Positions 26,046-37,800 of a stretch of 64,000 nt of DNA are shown in pieces; position 1 is the stretch's first letter, and each line of letters begins with the position of its first letter. The translations under genes and the position numbers were made by a program. Under the pieces are notes generated by a model. That model searched no databases. It saw only the letters and a program-made list of their open reading frames with translations, and was not told where the DNA came from. The DNA comes from an uncultured Brachyspira sp. (GTDB lineage Bacteria; Spirochaetota; Brachyspiria; Brachyspirales; Brachyspiraceae). Where the stretch lies: assembly GCF_910578695.1 (NCBI RefSeq), contig NZ_CAJTQJ010000007.1, positions 30,412 through 94,411 on the forward strand, in the 5' to 3' direction.

Positions 26046-29000
26046 TTATTTCAATTTTATAAGTTTTAAATCTACAGCTATCATAAACATACAAGGTAAA
26101 AATATCAATGTTATTAATGTTGAGAATATAAGCCCATAGGCTAAACTCATAACTATAGGTACTATCAAATCAGCATCTCCTCCAATACCGTAAACTGTAG
26201 GCATTAATCCCCCAACTGTAGTTACTGTAGTTAAAAATATTGGAAGAAGTCTTTGAGAAGCACCTTCAGCTATAGAATCAAATGCAAACTTTTTAGGATT
26301 GTTTAAAGCATAAGGGTTTATTTTTCCTGTTTCTATAATTTTGTTTATCAAGTCTATCATTATAATGCCGTCATTAACAAGCACTCCGCATAATCCTACA
26401 ATACCTATAAATCCTATAAAAGACATAGGCATTCTATGAATATAGAAAGCTATGAATACGCCCGTTAATGTAAATGGTATTAAAAACATTATCATTAAAG
26501 GCTGAACAAATTTTTTGAATTGTAATAATAGTATTAAATATATTAAAACTATTGCTATAAATAATGCGGCTGCAAGTCCGTCTAAAGCTCCTACAGTTTG
26601 ATCAGCTTCTCCTCCGAAACCTATTATTATACCGGGATATCTTTGATTTATGTCTTTAAACTTATTTTTTACTGCAAACATAATTTGTATGGAGGTGTTT
26701 TGTCCTTGTATCAAATCTGCTGTAATAGTTATGCATCTTTGTCCATTATAATGCCTTATGGCAGATACTCCGTTAGTTTCTACTATGCTTGCAATATTTT
26801 TTAAATAAAGCAGTCTATTATATACATTTGGTATTAAAAGATTATTAAGTACATTTGTATTGTATATATAATCTCTGTCAAGCTGCACTCTAAAATCTAA
26901 TCTATAATCCATTTGCTGAATATATGTAGCAACCGTTCCGCTATATGCTGTTCTAAGTTCATTTGCAACATTGGCAACATTCATACCTAATTGTGCTATC
27001 TCATCATAATTAAATAATACTCTTAATTCATCTTTTCCTATTTTATCATCATCATAATAATTTATAATGCCGTTTAGGCTAAGCAAATATTCTTTTACTT
27101 CATCTCTTACCTTTCTAGTTTGGCTTATATCATTTCCTACTATTTTTATATCTACCGCTTTGCCTGGATCCATTGGAAGTTTAACCGATACCATTAAAGC
27201 ATCAAGTTCTTTTCTTAATGAAGTTTTTTCTAATTCAGAGTTTATATCATCCATTATATCATAAGCAGTTTTTTTTCTTTCGGTAGACGGTATTAGATAA
27301 ATTGTTATTCCAGCGAGATTTGCAGATTCTTCAGAAATATCTACTATATTTTGATTAATCTGTTTTCCTACAATACTATTAACTGCAATTAAGTTTTCAG
27401 CATCAACAGATTTGTATATAATATTTTCTATCTGTTCAGCATATTTCATAGTATTTTTGATAGAGTTTCCTATTCCTGAATCTATATTTATCATTATGCT
27501 GTCTGAGCTTGTATCATATATTATAATAAATTTTTTAAGACTGTCTTTAGCTAGGAAAAAAGAGAATATTAACAGAAGTATAAAAAACAGCACAACTAAA
27601 TATCTGAATTTTAATAATATTTTTAAAGCCTTATTAAAAGGATTTTTTATAATATTGAATAATTTTTCTTTATCGAAGTCTAAAGGATTTTTTATATTTT
27701 TTAAGAATTTTAATTTGCCTTTATTCTTTGCTTTATCCTGAAGATTATTAGGCAGTAAAAATACAGCCTGAAAAAAACTCGCAATCAAAGCTACAACTAC
27801 AACTTTAGGAAAAGGGGCTATCAATTTTCCTACAACATCTTTAGTAAGAAGCATAGGCATAAATGCAACAATAGTGGTCATAGTGGCAACCATTATAGGA
27901 TTTACTACATCTTTAACCGCTTCTACAGTACCGTCAATTCCTGTTTTACCAGATTTTTTAAAATCATATATATTTTCGCATACCACAATACTATTATCAA
28001 CAACCATTCCCATAACTGTTATTATTCCTGCGAGAGATATTATATTGAATGTTAAATCAGAAAAATTTATATATGAGAAAGTAATAAATATTACAGCTAC
28101 CATTCCTATGCTTGTAAATAATGCACTTTTAAAATCTAAAAATATTAAAAGAACTATCAATATTATAATAAATCCGAATATTAAATTGCTTGCAGCTGCA
28201 TTTGTAAGTGCTAATACCATTCTTGAAGTTTCTCCCATAGCTGTAACCTCAATATTTTCAGGTATTAAATTTTGATTATTTTTTAGAAATGCATTTATAT
28301 TTTCTGTGGTTTTTACTATATCAGCATTTTCTTTTTTCAATATATTTAAAGAATATCCCTCTATACTATTTATTCTAACATAAATAGACTTTTCAACAAA
28401 ACCTCTGTCTACCTTTGCCATATCCTGTATTCTTACTCTCTGCCCATTGAAGGTGGAGCGTACAACAGTATTTGCAGCCTCTGAAGGATTTTCAAACTGT
28501 CCCATTGTAACTATAGTTTTTTCTTCTTCATTTTCTTCCAAATCCATATATATAGGCTTTTTCAAATCTCCGCTTGTAGCCCTTATATTTCTTGCAGATA
28601 ATGAGTTTACTATATCAGTAAGAGAAATATAATACTCCTGCAATTTCTGAGGGTCAGCTAAAATTTTTATTTCGGGGTCTGTTCTTCCCTGCACTTTTAT
28701 ATCAGCAACGCCATCAACATATTTTAATTGTCTTTCTAATTCTTTGCTGAAATCATATAAAATTTTTTCATCTCCATTATAGCCTTTCTTGAAATGCACT
28801 CCTATATTGTATATAGGCGTAAGTTTAGGATTTATATCTGTTATTTCTATAGTCTGAACTTCTTCTGCCATATCAGGAACGCTTTGCATTTTTCTAAAAA
28901 TATCATCTTTAGCCTTTCTTGTATCTATTTCCATATCCAATTTTACAAATATTACAGCAGCATTTTCTGTTATTACAGAAGTAAATTCATCTATTCCAGA

Positions 29001-29225
29001 TATAGCTCTTAATTGATCTTCTATTTGTATAACTGCATTTTGTTCTACATCCAAAGGCGAAGCTCCCGGATAAATAACCTGCAGAATCATTAATTCTAAA
29101 TCTGTTGAAGGAAATGATTCTTTATCTATATTAAAGTATGAATATAAACCTATCATAATAGAAACAAATATTATAATATTTACGAGTATTCTATTATTTG
29201 CAAAAAAGTATATTAGATTTTTCAT
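26046..29225 (-). CDS. RND-family efflux transporter (AcrB/HAE1-like)
   Basis: 1059 residues, full length for the family. TM1 at residues 10-28, two large periplasmic loops, and TM4 carrying GMVVDNSIVVCENIYDF with the proton-relay Asp. The second half begins near FRYLVVLFFILLLIFSFFLA. It is an inner-membrane proton-driven exporter of hydrophobic compounds. The membrane-fusion and outer-membrane partners are not adjacent, so they must be encoded elsewhere or downstream of another promoter. A divergent TetR gene is the probable regulator. AGG precedes the ATG. Confidence 0.93.
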   Translation of the reverse strand: MKNLIYFFANNRILVNIIIFVSIMIGLYSYFNIDKESFPSTDLELMILQVIYPGASPLDVEQNAVIQIEDQLRAISGIDEFTSVITENAAVIFVKLDMEIDTRKAKDDIFRKMQSVPDMAEEVQTIEITDINPKLTPIYNIGVHFKKGYNGDEKILYDFSKELERQLKYVDGVADIKVQGRTDPEIKILADPQKLQEYYISLTDIVNSLSARNIRATSGDLKKPIYMDLEENEEEKTIVTMGQFENPSEAANTVVRSTFNGQRVRIQDMAKVDRGFVEKSIYVRINSIEGYSLNILKKENADIVKTTENINAFLKNNQNLIPENIEVTAMGETSRMVLALTNAAASNLIFGFIIILIVLLIFLDFKSALFTSIGMVAVIFITFSYINFSDLTFNIISLAGIITVMGMVVDNSIVVCENIYDFKKSGKTGIDGTVEAVKDVVNPIMVATMTTIVAFMPMLLTKDVVGKLIAPFPKVVVVALIASFFQAVFLLPNNLQDKAKNKGKLKFLKNIKNPLDFDKEKLFNIIKNPFNKALKILLKFRYLVVLFFILLLIFSFFLAKDSLKKFIIIYDTSSDSIMINIDSGIGNSIKNTMKYAEQIENIIYKSVDAENLIAVNSIVGKQINQNIVDISEESANLAGITIYLIPSTERKKTAYDIMDDINSELEKTSLRKELDALMVSVKLPMDPGKAVDIKIVGNDISQTRKVRDEVKEYLLSLNGIINYYDDDKIGKDELRVLFNYDEIAQLGMNVANVANELRTAYSGTVATYIQQMDYRLDFRVQLDRDYIYNTNVLNNLLIPNVYNRLLYLKNIASIVETNGVSAIRHYNGQRCITITADLIQGQNTSIQIMFAVKNKFKDINQRYPGIIIGFGGEADQTVGALDGLAAALFIAIVLIYLILLLQFKKFVQPLMIMFLIPFTLTGVFIAFYIHRMPMSFIGFIGIVGLCGVLVNDGIIMIDLINKIIETGKINPYALNNPKKFAFDSIAEGASQRLLPIFLTTVTTVGGLMPTVYGIGGDADLIVPIVMSLAYGLIFSTLITLIFLPCMFMIAVDLKLIKLK

Positions 29226-29529
29226 TATATCATAACCTAGTAATTATTATTTAATTATTTAATTATTATAATATATTATAATAAATTTTAATATGAATTT
29301 ATACTTGCGGATAAAAAATTAATATAATTTATGTTCTGACAAAAATAAAAATATGTCTATAAACTAGCATTATTTTTAGACATAAATGTTATATTGTTGT
29401 TTATTCTAATGTTAATTCTCATTTTTTATTGAATTATTTATAATTATAGTTTACTTTTTATTGAATTATAATATACTAAATACAGTGCGATAATATGTTA
29501 TTAATACAAATTAGCAGGATATTCTATAT
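29226..29529. promoter_or_regulatory. Divergent RND/TetR control region
   Basis: This 304-base non-coding gap separates divergent genes. It holds an inverted repeat TATGTCTA / TAGACATA (29352-29359 and 29377-29384, 17-base gap), two direct copies of TTTTTATTGAATTAT about 33 bases apart near 29423 and 29456, and the tetR promoter. A TetR operator within it is likely but which repeat is used is inference. Confidence 0.5.
29450..29477 (+). promoter_or_regulatory. Promoter of the tetR-family gene
   Basis: TTTACT at 29450-29455, 16-base spacer, TATACT at 29472-29477. One of the direct TTTTTATTGAATTAT repeats lies in the spacer, which would allow autorepression. Confidence 0.5.
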
Positions 29530-30114
29530 ATGAAAAATAATTCTAATAAAAACAATGCAAGAGTAGAAAAAACAAAAAAACTTCTTGAGGATTCATTAGG
29601 AATTTTACTTGAAGAAAAATCTTTTGAGGACATAAGAGTAATTGATATTTGTGCTAAAGCGAATATACATAGAAGTACTTTTTATACCTACTATAATGAT
29701 AAATATGAATTATTAAAATCTAAATTAGATGAGTATGAGGAAAAATTTTTAGAAGATTTAAATCGATATAAAATAGAAAATAAATTAAAAGACTTTCATA
29801 TAGATATAATGAAAAAAATACTTCAGTATTTTTATTTGAATAAAAAATATTTAAAGATAATATTTCAAAATAATAAAGACGGAAGTGTTACTGAAATTTT
29901 AAGAGAATATTTAGCTTCTTATGTTTTAGAAGGAATAAAAGATTTTAAAACCATAAGACCAAAAAAAGAGGATATTATATCTGTTATGGTAAGTTTTTAT
30001 TCAGGAGCTTTTATATCTGTTATTACAGATTGGATTGTTAATGACTGCATTATATCTGTTGAAGATTTAGCAGGATATATATCAGATATTATTATGCAGA
30101 GAGTTTTTTCTTAA
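29530..30114 (+). CDS. TetR/AcrR-family transcriptional regulator
   Basis: 194 residues. N-terminal helix-turn-helix: KKLLEDSLGILLEEKSFEDIRVIDICAKANIHRSTFYTYYNDKYELL, the standard TetR DNA-binding block. The remaining helical domain (about 60-194) would bind an inducer; its TetR_C-like layout resembles regulators such as those of the AcrR_C33 type, with a hydrophobic centre (IISVMVSFYSGAFISVITDWI). Divergent from the RND exporter, which is its likely target. AGGA before the ATG. Confidence 0.92.
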   Translation: MKNNSNKNNARVEKTKKLLEDSLGILLEEKSFEDIRVIDICAKANIHRSTFYTYYNDKYELLKSKLDEYEEKFLEDLNRYKIENKLKDFHIDIMKKILQYFYLNKKYLKIIFQNNKDGSVTEILREYLASYVLEGIKDFKTIRPKKEDIISVMVSFYSGAFISVITDWIVNDCIISVEDLAGYISDIIMQRVFS

Positions 30115-30248
30115 TAATTTTATATATTTGTCTTGATTTAATTATTAATAAACTTATCATTTCCGATAATATAAAAAAATAATATTATCATTTTACATTT
30201 ATATTTATAATATGATTTTATTAATATAAGCATAGGAGAATATAATTT

Positions 30249-30779
30249 ATGAAGAAGATGATTTTTTTTGTATTATTATTCGTTATTTCATTTAATTTTT
30301 TAAATGCTCAAAATATAACAAAAGAGAGTGATTATTCAAAGAATTGGGCTAGTTTTATATTTAAAAAAACTATTGATATGAAAGGTGTTTTATACGAAGG
30401 AAGACCCGGAGGAGATTTAGAATTAGTTTCTGGAAGATCTCCCCTTATGCTTGTAAAACTTTATAAATTTATGGGAGCGAGAACAGATACTCATGCATAT
30501 TATACTTATCAGCTTCCTATTTCTACTTTCTATGAAAATGCTCCTGCATTAGGTATTAATTTGGTGGAAGGCTATTCAATAGAGGGAGGAAAAATAATGA
30601 GATATTCTAAATACACAAAAAAATATCAAGGAAAGTTAGAGGCTTGGAAAAAAGCTAATACTGTTTATAGCGATAACAGATGGGTTGCTAATACAAATGC
30701 AAATTGGACTTCCTATCCTGTACCTCAGCCTGAGGATGTTGACTGGTCTGAAGCCGAATATGCAGGAGAGCTGTATTAA
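30249..30779 (+). CDS. Secreted protein of unknown function (paralogous pair, member 1)
   Basis: 176 residues with a signal peptide MKKMIFFVLLFVISFNFLNA. No known domain recognised. The C-terminal ~75 residues (VEGYSIEGGKIMRYSKY ... LEAWKKANTVYSDNRW ... NWTSYPVPQPEDVDW) align with the next gene's C-terminus, with conserved Trp, Tyr and Pro positions. GGAG precedes the ATG by ten bases. Predicted periplasmic or surface protein. It lies seven bases upstream of its partner, so both are co-transcribed. Confidence 0.7.
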   Translation: MKKMIFFVLLFVISFNFLNAQNITKESDYSKNWASFIFKKTIDMKGVLYEGRPGGDLELVSGRSPLMLVKLYKFMGARTDTHAYYTYQLPISTFYENAPALGINLVEGYSIEGGKIMRYSKYTKKYQGKLEAWKKANTVYSDNRWVANTNANWTSYPVPQPEDVDWSEAEYAGELY

Positions 30780-30786
30780 AAAATAA

Positions 30787-31308
30787 ATGTCTTATATTTT
30801 TATTATATTAGTTATACTATTGGTTCTTACTGTTTTATTTTTTATAAATAATAATACAGTTATTTCTTATGATAATGCTTGGATAAAATTAGTAAAAAAT
30901 AGGACTGTAAATAATGAAGAAGATAGAAATTATTTATTTAAAGAAGACGGAGAACTTATTATAAATAACAGCAAAAAATTAACTTTTATAAAAGCAAGAT
31001 ATAATAATATGGCTGTTTATAGCAATACAGATTATTTAAATAAATTTATGCTTGTTTTTTCAGAATATCCTTCTATAAAAGTAGTATTTATGGAAGGATA
31101 TATTGTTGAAGATAATAAATTATACTATACTTATGCCTATAAGCCTTCTTACTATACTAAACTAAATGAATGGATGAAGCTTAATGGTGTTTTTGAAAAT
31201 AAAGAAAATTGGAAATCTAATAAAAATGTAAAATGGAGTACATTTCCGTCCCCTAAATATTCCGATATAAATTGGGATAAGAAAGCTATGATAGGCATAT
31301 TATCTTAA
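30787..31308 (+). CDS. Membrane-anchored protein, unknown function (paralogous pair, member 2)
   Basis: 173 residues. One N-terminal transmembrane helix (residues 3-23, no cleavage site) anchors a soluble domain that aligns with the preceding protein: MEGYIVEDNKLYYTYAY, KLNEWMKLNGVFENKENW, KWSTFPSPKYSDINWDKK. It therefore looks like an anchored version of the secreted partner. No strong ribosome-binding site directly upstream; translation may be coupled to the upstream gene. Function unknown. Confidence 0.68.
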   Translation: MSYIFIILVILLVLTVLFFINNNTVISYDNAWIKLVKNRTVNNEEDRNYLFKEDGELIINNSKKLTFIKARYNNMAVYSNTDYLNKFMLVFSEYPSIKVVFMEGYIVEDNKLYYTYAYKPSYYTKLNEWMKLNGVFENKENWKSNKNVKWSTFPSPKYSDINWDKKAMIGILS

Positions 31309-31370
31309 TATTAATTTTTCATTAAACTATATTACAATTTCTGCTAATTGCTGTTATATATTTAAGTATA

Positions 31371-31398
31371 TTGACTAATTTTTTTTATTTGCTATACT
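31371..31398 (+). promoter_or_regulatory. Promoter of the STAS gene
   Basis: TTGACT at 31371-31376, 16-base spacer, TATACT at 31393-31398, 31 bases before the start codon. Confidence 0.65.
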
Positions 31399-31429
31399 TT
31401 AAATAATTATAAGCTTTAAGGAGATATAT

Positions 31430-31765
31430 ATGAGTTTAAATATAGAAGATAAAGGAAAAGTTAAAATTGTGCATTTAGTTGGTAAATTAGATGTTAATTT
31501 ATCTGTATCTATAGAATCAGAATTAGAGGGATTAGTAGAATCAGGTTCTGTTTATTTAATATTAGAATTATCAGGCATTGAATATTTAAGTTCAAGCGGT
31601 ATAAGAGTATTTATTTCTATAATGAGGAAAATTAAAGATAAAAATGGAAAATTAGTATTAGCATGCGTTCCTGATATAATAAAGAAAATATTAAAAACAG
31701 TTGAATTAGAAGATTTATTTGAAGTTTATGAAAATACAGATGAAGCTGTTTCATCTTTTGAATAA
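31430..31765 (+). CDS. STAS-domain anti-sigma factor antagonist
   Basis: 111 residues, the usual size of SpoIIAA/RsbV proteins. The phosphorylatable Ser lies in LSGIEYLSSSGIRVF. Such proteins bind an anti-sigma kinase when unphosphorylated and are reset by PP2C phosphatases; the SpoIIE-type phosphatase at 21576-23348 is a possible partner. AAGGAG sits eight bases before the ATG. It has its own promoter and stands alone, with no RsbW-type kinase next to it. Confidence 0.93.
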   Translation: MSLNIEDKGKVKIVHLVGKLDVNLSVSIESELEGLVESGSVYLILELSGIEYLSSSGIRVFISIMRKIKDKNGKLVLACVPDIIKKILKTVELEDLFEVYENTDEAVSSFE

Positions 31766-31860
31766 TATTTTATACTGATTTTTTTGTATTTTACTGCTTA
31801 ATTCCATAAATTAAATATCTATCCTATTATTAATAATATAAACTAAAGTAGAAATATACT

Positions 31861-34800
31861 ATGAAATTTAAATGCTATATAAAATTAAAAATATTATTAT
31901 TATTTTCTTTTGTATTATTTGCATGTGCTTCTAGTCAGAAAAATTCTGATACAGCATTTATGAGCAGACCTTTTCTAAAAGAGTATAAGAGATATTCTTT
32001 AACATCAGGAGAAGTTAATCCTGCATTAGATGCAGTAATTGACAGCGAAGGTACTTGGATATATTATACAAGAGAAAATGCAGGAAATACAGATATTTTT
32101 GCTATAGATTCTTATACTTTGGAATCCTATAGATTAACTAGAAGTCCTAGCATAGACGAATCGGTTTCTGTTGATGAGAAATCAAAATATATAGTTTTTT
32201 CTTCTACTAGAGATGATGCTTTCGGAGATATTTATTTATATAAACTTGTCAATTTCGGTATAAGAACTTCAAAAAATAATTTAGAAAATTTAGAGCAGAA
32301 TATAATAAGAATTACAGATTATAAAGGCTATGATATAGATCCTGTTATTTCTCATAAAGGTAATATTATAGCTTTCATTTCAGATAGAGATGCAGGAATA
32401 AAAAAGCTATTTACAGTTAAGCCTAATGGCAAAGAAGTTAAAAAGATGTCAGATATAGAAGCTTCTTCTCCTACATTTTCTTTTGATGATACGAAGATAG
32501 CATTTATAACTTCAAAAATAGGAGATACATTTTCTCAGTTAGCAATATTAGATTTGGATTCTAATTCAGAAACTAATTTAAATATACTTACAGATACAAA
32601 AACATTCAAATTTAATCCTGCATTTTATAATGATGATACTATCATATATTTTGAAATAGAAAAAGATTCTGATAGAGACGGAAATTTAACATACTATGAT
32701 AAAAGGCGTTTAATGTCATATTCTTTGACTACGCATCAATATTATGTATTAGATGAGGATACTAAATTAACTACTTTTAATGTAGCATATCCTTCTGCTT
32801 TGGTAGGGGCTTATGTGGTAAGCGAAGATGGTACTAGTATAGTAACTATGGGCTCTACTAAAGAATATTTTATAAAAGATGATAATTCTCAAAGTATGTA
32901 CAATAGTTTTATAGAGCTTCCATACGATAGAAAATCCAGTGCTATAGAAAGATTTGCTGAATATTTTCCTTTTAATGAGGATAAAAATAATGTTGCCAAA
33001 GCATATTTTAATATGATGATATCATCGTATTCTAATAATAATATTAAAGAATATAATAATTCTAAAGAAATTTTAATATCAGAGTATGAAGATACTTTGG
33101 CAGGATTTTTAACTTCTAAAATAGATAATATATTTGATACTAATAATAATTGGTTTGATATAAATTATTATACTAATGAATATTTTTTTACTAATAATAA
33201 CTTAGAAATTACTAATTTGACAGCTTGGGCTGGATATATATCAGCAAATGAAAAGTATAAAGCTGATAATAAAAATAAAGATACATTAAATATACTTGAT
33301 AATATTATGAATCTTGATATAAGCAAAGATTTATATATGTTAATTGCAAAATTATATGAACATTCAGTTGAAGATAATGGCTATAAATATCCCAAAGACA
33401 GTAATATTTATAATAAGCCCTATAGAAGAAAAGATTTAATATTTTCAGACAGATTAGAAATAGCTAAAGATTTTATTAGGGATTCAAATATTCCATATAA
33501 TGTTATAATAGATAATTCTCATCCTTATGCACCTTTGGCAGTTGCTTCAAGACTTATATATTTAGACGGACTTATACTTTCAAGAAATTATGATGCTGCT
33601 GTTAATTTATTTAAGCCTTATCTTGAATCTAAAAATGAAATAATGCTTGCATTGGGAAATTATGCAAATGCTAAAGTTTTGTTAGCTCAAAAAGATGACG
33701 GAGCTTATGCTTTATTTAAAAATGCTTTAAGTTCAGGCGGTAAGAATTTTGATTCTACTTATGAAGCTGAAAATTGTAAAGAGATATTAGCTGATTATTA
33801 TAAATCTTTAGCAGATAAAGCATACAATGAAGGTAAGTATACAGCTGCTTATGATAATTATAATGAAACTTTGAAATATAATCCTACTGATGCTTCTTCT
33901 TCTGCAAGAGTTATAGAAAGCGGGCTTAGGGCATACAGTACAATAGAATCATTAGAAAAAACTATTGCTGAAAGAGAAAAAACAATTTTGGAGAATAGAT
34001 ATTCATCTCATGAGGCACATGCCGAATTAGCTAATGCCTATTATTATTTGGCTAACAGATATTATGGAATGGCATTATTAAAACAGTATAGTAAAGAGCG
34101 TTATGTTATAAGCGATAAAAAAAGAGAAGACGGATTTTATTTATATTTAAATAAATCTTTTAATTCTATAGTTAATAATGCTGTATCTTATATTGATTTT
34201 GCCATATTCTTATATCCTGAAGAGGAAAATTATTATATAAAAAAAGCTGAAATGCTTACATTTGCTCAGGCTTTAAAAATGCAGGTTCTGCAAGATGAAA
34301 AAGTATATAAAAGCGTAATGGAATTAGTACCCGCATATAAAGATAATTCTGCAACTAATAATACATATATAGGTTATAATATGCTGGCATTTCAAACTGC
34401 AAATTTAGATGCTGATATTATAGATGCATTAATAATGGCAAAGAGTAAAGTAAAAACTAAACCAAGTATAGTTTCTATAATGCTTGCTAATTCTTATTTA
34501 ATAAACGGAAGATATTCAGATGCTGCAAATGAGTATAAAGAGGCTGAAAGTCTTTTGAATAAAGTAGGTACTGATAAGAGCAGGGCTTGGTATCATTTTT
34601 TCTATGGATATTCTTTATGGATGAATAATGATATAAAAGGTGCTTATAGAGAATATGATATTTCGCGTTCTTTATTTGAAAAATTAGGAGATAAGGAATC
34701 TATATACAAAATAGTAGGCTATACATCTATAGCTGCAATAGAACAGGAAGATTATAAAAAAGCTATAGAATCATTATTAGAAAGAGATAAACTCACAGAA

Positions 34801-37800
34801 AATGATGTTAATAAAAATGAACTTAATCAGCTTTTACTTGCCGCCTGCTATCTTAAATTGGAGGATTATAATAATGCCTTATCCTACTGCGATAAAGTAA
34901 AAGCTAAAATTGATAGTTTAGATTCATCTGTTTATACGCCGAACTATTTAAGTATAACTTTATATGGTGCAAATATTAATATAGTAAATTTAGGACTTGC
35001 TTCTTTAGGAGGATATATACCCGGAGAGCCTCTTAATGTTGATAAACAGCAAATGCTTTATTCTATATATCAGGAATTATATGAAAAGATGGGCAGATAT
35101 TCTGAGGCAAGAGAAGCCCTATATTCGTATAGAAATTATGTTATTAAAGATAAGCCGAAGAAATCTATACAGCCTCTTATGCTTTCTACATATTATAATA
35201 ATGAGGGTTATCTTTATTATAAGCAGGGAGATCAGTCTAATTCTATAATGTCTTTTAGAACTTCTATAAAAGAATATGAAAAAACTATAGATGAAAAGGC
35301 TTTAGCTAATAATCCTAGTCTTAAATTTCAAAATGCTCAAAATGATGCTAAAAATTATTTAAGTTTATCTTCTTTATATTTAAGATATTTATCAGAAAAT
35401 GATTTAACTTCTATGAAGAGAGAATTTTTTATAGAGTTATTCAATACAACAAAAACGCTTCAAATATTATCTACAAATAATGCTGTGAGTACAAAAGACA
35501 GATTATTATTATATTCTCATATAGCGGCTTTTAAATATATAATGGCTTTCAAACTTACTGCAGATAATAATGTTAATTTTAATAATAGAAAAAAACAGTA
35601 TAATGATCCTTCGGATATAACTGATCATGATATAAATGTTGAAAGATTATCTATGCTTAAAGATGCTATTGACAGATATAAGTATATTTTATCATCAAAC
35701 TCTAACTTTCCAGTAGATTTAAAGACAGAAATTATTATAAGATATAATTTGGCTAAAGCTTATGAATTAGCAGGATATATAGAAGAAGCAGCACGTGAAT
35801 ATATGTCAGCATTTTCAAAAGCACAGGCATCTGCATTTGCAGTTGAAGAAATAGCAATATTAACTACTTTAATTGATTTCAGTATAAAGTATAGAAATAT
35901 ATATCCTGACAGCTTAGATTATCCTATACAATATGTATTTAGAATACTTCAGAGAATGAGAGAAAGCGTATTTATGATAACATTTGCTGAGGATAATAAT
36001 TTTATATTAAGACAGGCTAAATATAAAGTTATAGAGTTTTTGAAAGGCAGTTATCCTGATGCCAGCCTTAATATACTTGCTATGTTTGATGCTATTAATA
36101 TGAGAAGGAAATTTTTAGACAGAAGGCTTTATACTTTAGGAGAAAATAATTACTATCTTAGAGAATATTATAAACTTTATGAGAAGGCTATTTATTCTTA
36201 TCAAAGATATTTGAATGCAGTTTCCACGCCTTATGACAGTAAAACAGAGACTGCTATGTTAAAAGAAATTGCGGCATACGAAAAAGAGGCTTTAGAAAAA
36301 TTTTCTAATACTCCTATAGAACCTATAGTTGTATGCGATTTCAAGCCTGAAGATATTGATAAGTCTATGCGTAAAGATGAAACTCTCATTTGGGATACTT
36401 ATTTAGGCTATAGATTTGTAAGAGAAAACGGAAAGACTTATTTTTATATTCAAAGCAATGATATGCCTAAAACTAAAAATTATGTTACTCATATAGGATT
36501 CAGACCTATTATTATGAGCAATAAGAATATTTTTGTGAGGGAATTATATGATTCTACAGAATATATGCTTCCTCCTAAAACCGCTTATATAGACAGTAAA
36601 TTGATATCATTCTATAAAACTGCTAGAAACTCTCAAAGAGAAATAAATACTATGAGTATGGCAAGCAATACAAACAGCACTAATAATATTTATAGTTATA
36701 ATTATGCTAACGATGTTTCTGCTGAATATGATAATAATAATTTATACAGAAATATTGAATATAATACTAATCAATATTTATCTTCTAATTCATTATCTTC
36801 TAATGCCTTATTAACTAATACCGCTTCAGAAAGTAGAAGAAGGCGTATAGGTAATTTTAGATTTATAGAATTAAAAGATTTAGCTTCAAATTCTTATGTT
36901 CCGTTAGTCACTGATATAACAGGTGCAAATGCTTCTGATATATCTAATGTAATGAAAAAAAATCTTTATATAGTTTATTGCGATAGAGCTACATTTACAA
37001 ACAATAGAAGGGTTTTAAGAAATTTGAATAATATAGCTTTAGTAGTAGGAAATGATGAAAAAAATTCCAGAATGATTTTTTATACTAATTATTTCAGAAA
37101 ATTGTCTACAAATTCTTTAGAAGAGAGTATGATGGGCTATGATAATAATATGTTTACCGTATACGGAAAACCTGACTACAGTATTGCCTCATTATCTAAT
37201 GCTGCTTATGAATTTAAAATGAGGCTTTATAATTCTTATGCTGCAAGCAAATCGCCTAGTATGACAATGATGTCTAATGTTATAGCTTATTCTCAAAGCG
37301 ATAATGAAAAAATGCTTAATTATGCTAAAATAGTTGAAGACAGATATAATGCAAAAGATACAAATTCAGCTTATTATTTTTCTGAAGAAGGGTATAAATT
37401 CTTTTCAAGTTCTTACAGTAATATAAGCGATTCTAATGCATATAGATTTATAAAATCAATGCTTCCTGTTTATAGAAGAATGGGAGAAGAAGGTGCTGTA
37501 AAAGGAGCTAATATAGCATTGCATTTTATGTATTTATATACTAATGATAATTATGATTTGATAGATGAATATTTTACTCCTAGAACTTTATCGAGATTTT
37601 TGAAAGCAAAAAATGATGCTAAAGAAAATGTAAGGTATTTAAATTATATTGCAAGAAGAGCTGATGGAAATAATAAAGAGAAAATTTTAGAAGTTGCTGT
37701 TCTTTATGATTTGATATACGGCAGGGTTTCTATTGATAGTATAACAAATTTATTAAATAGAATGCAAAACACAAATGAAGTATTAACAGTTGCAAATACT

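Noticed and set aside
27874..28275. Plus-strand open frame within the RND exporter
   Set aside because: Antisense to a conserved transmembrane region of a full-length RND gene; composition reflects the complement of hydrophobic codons.
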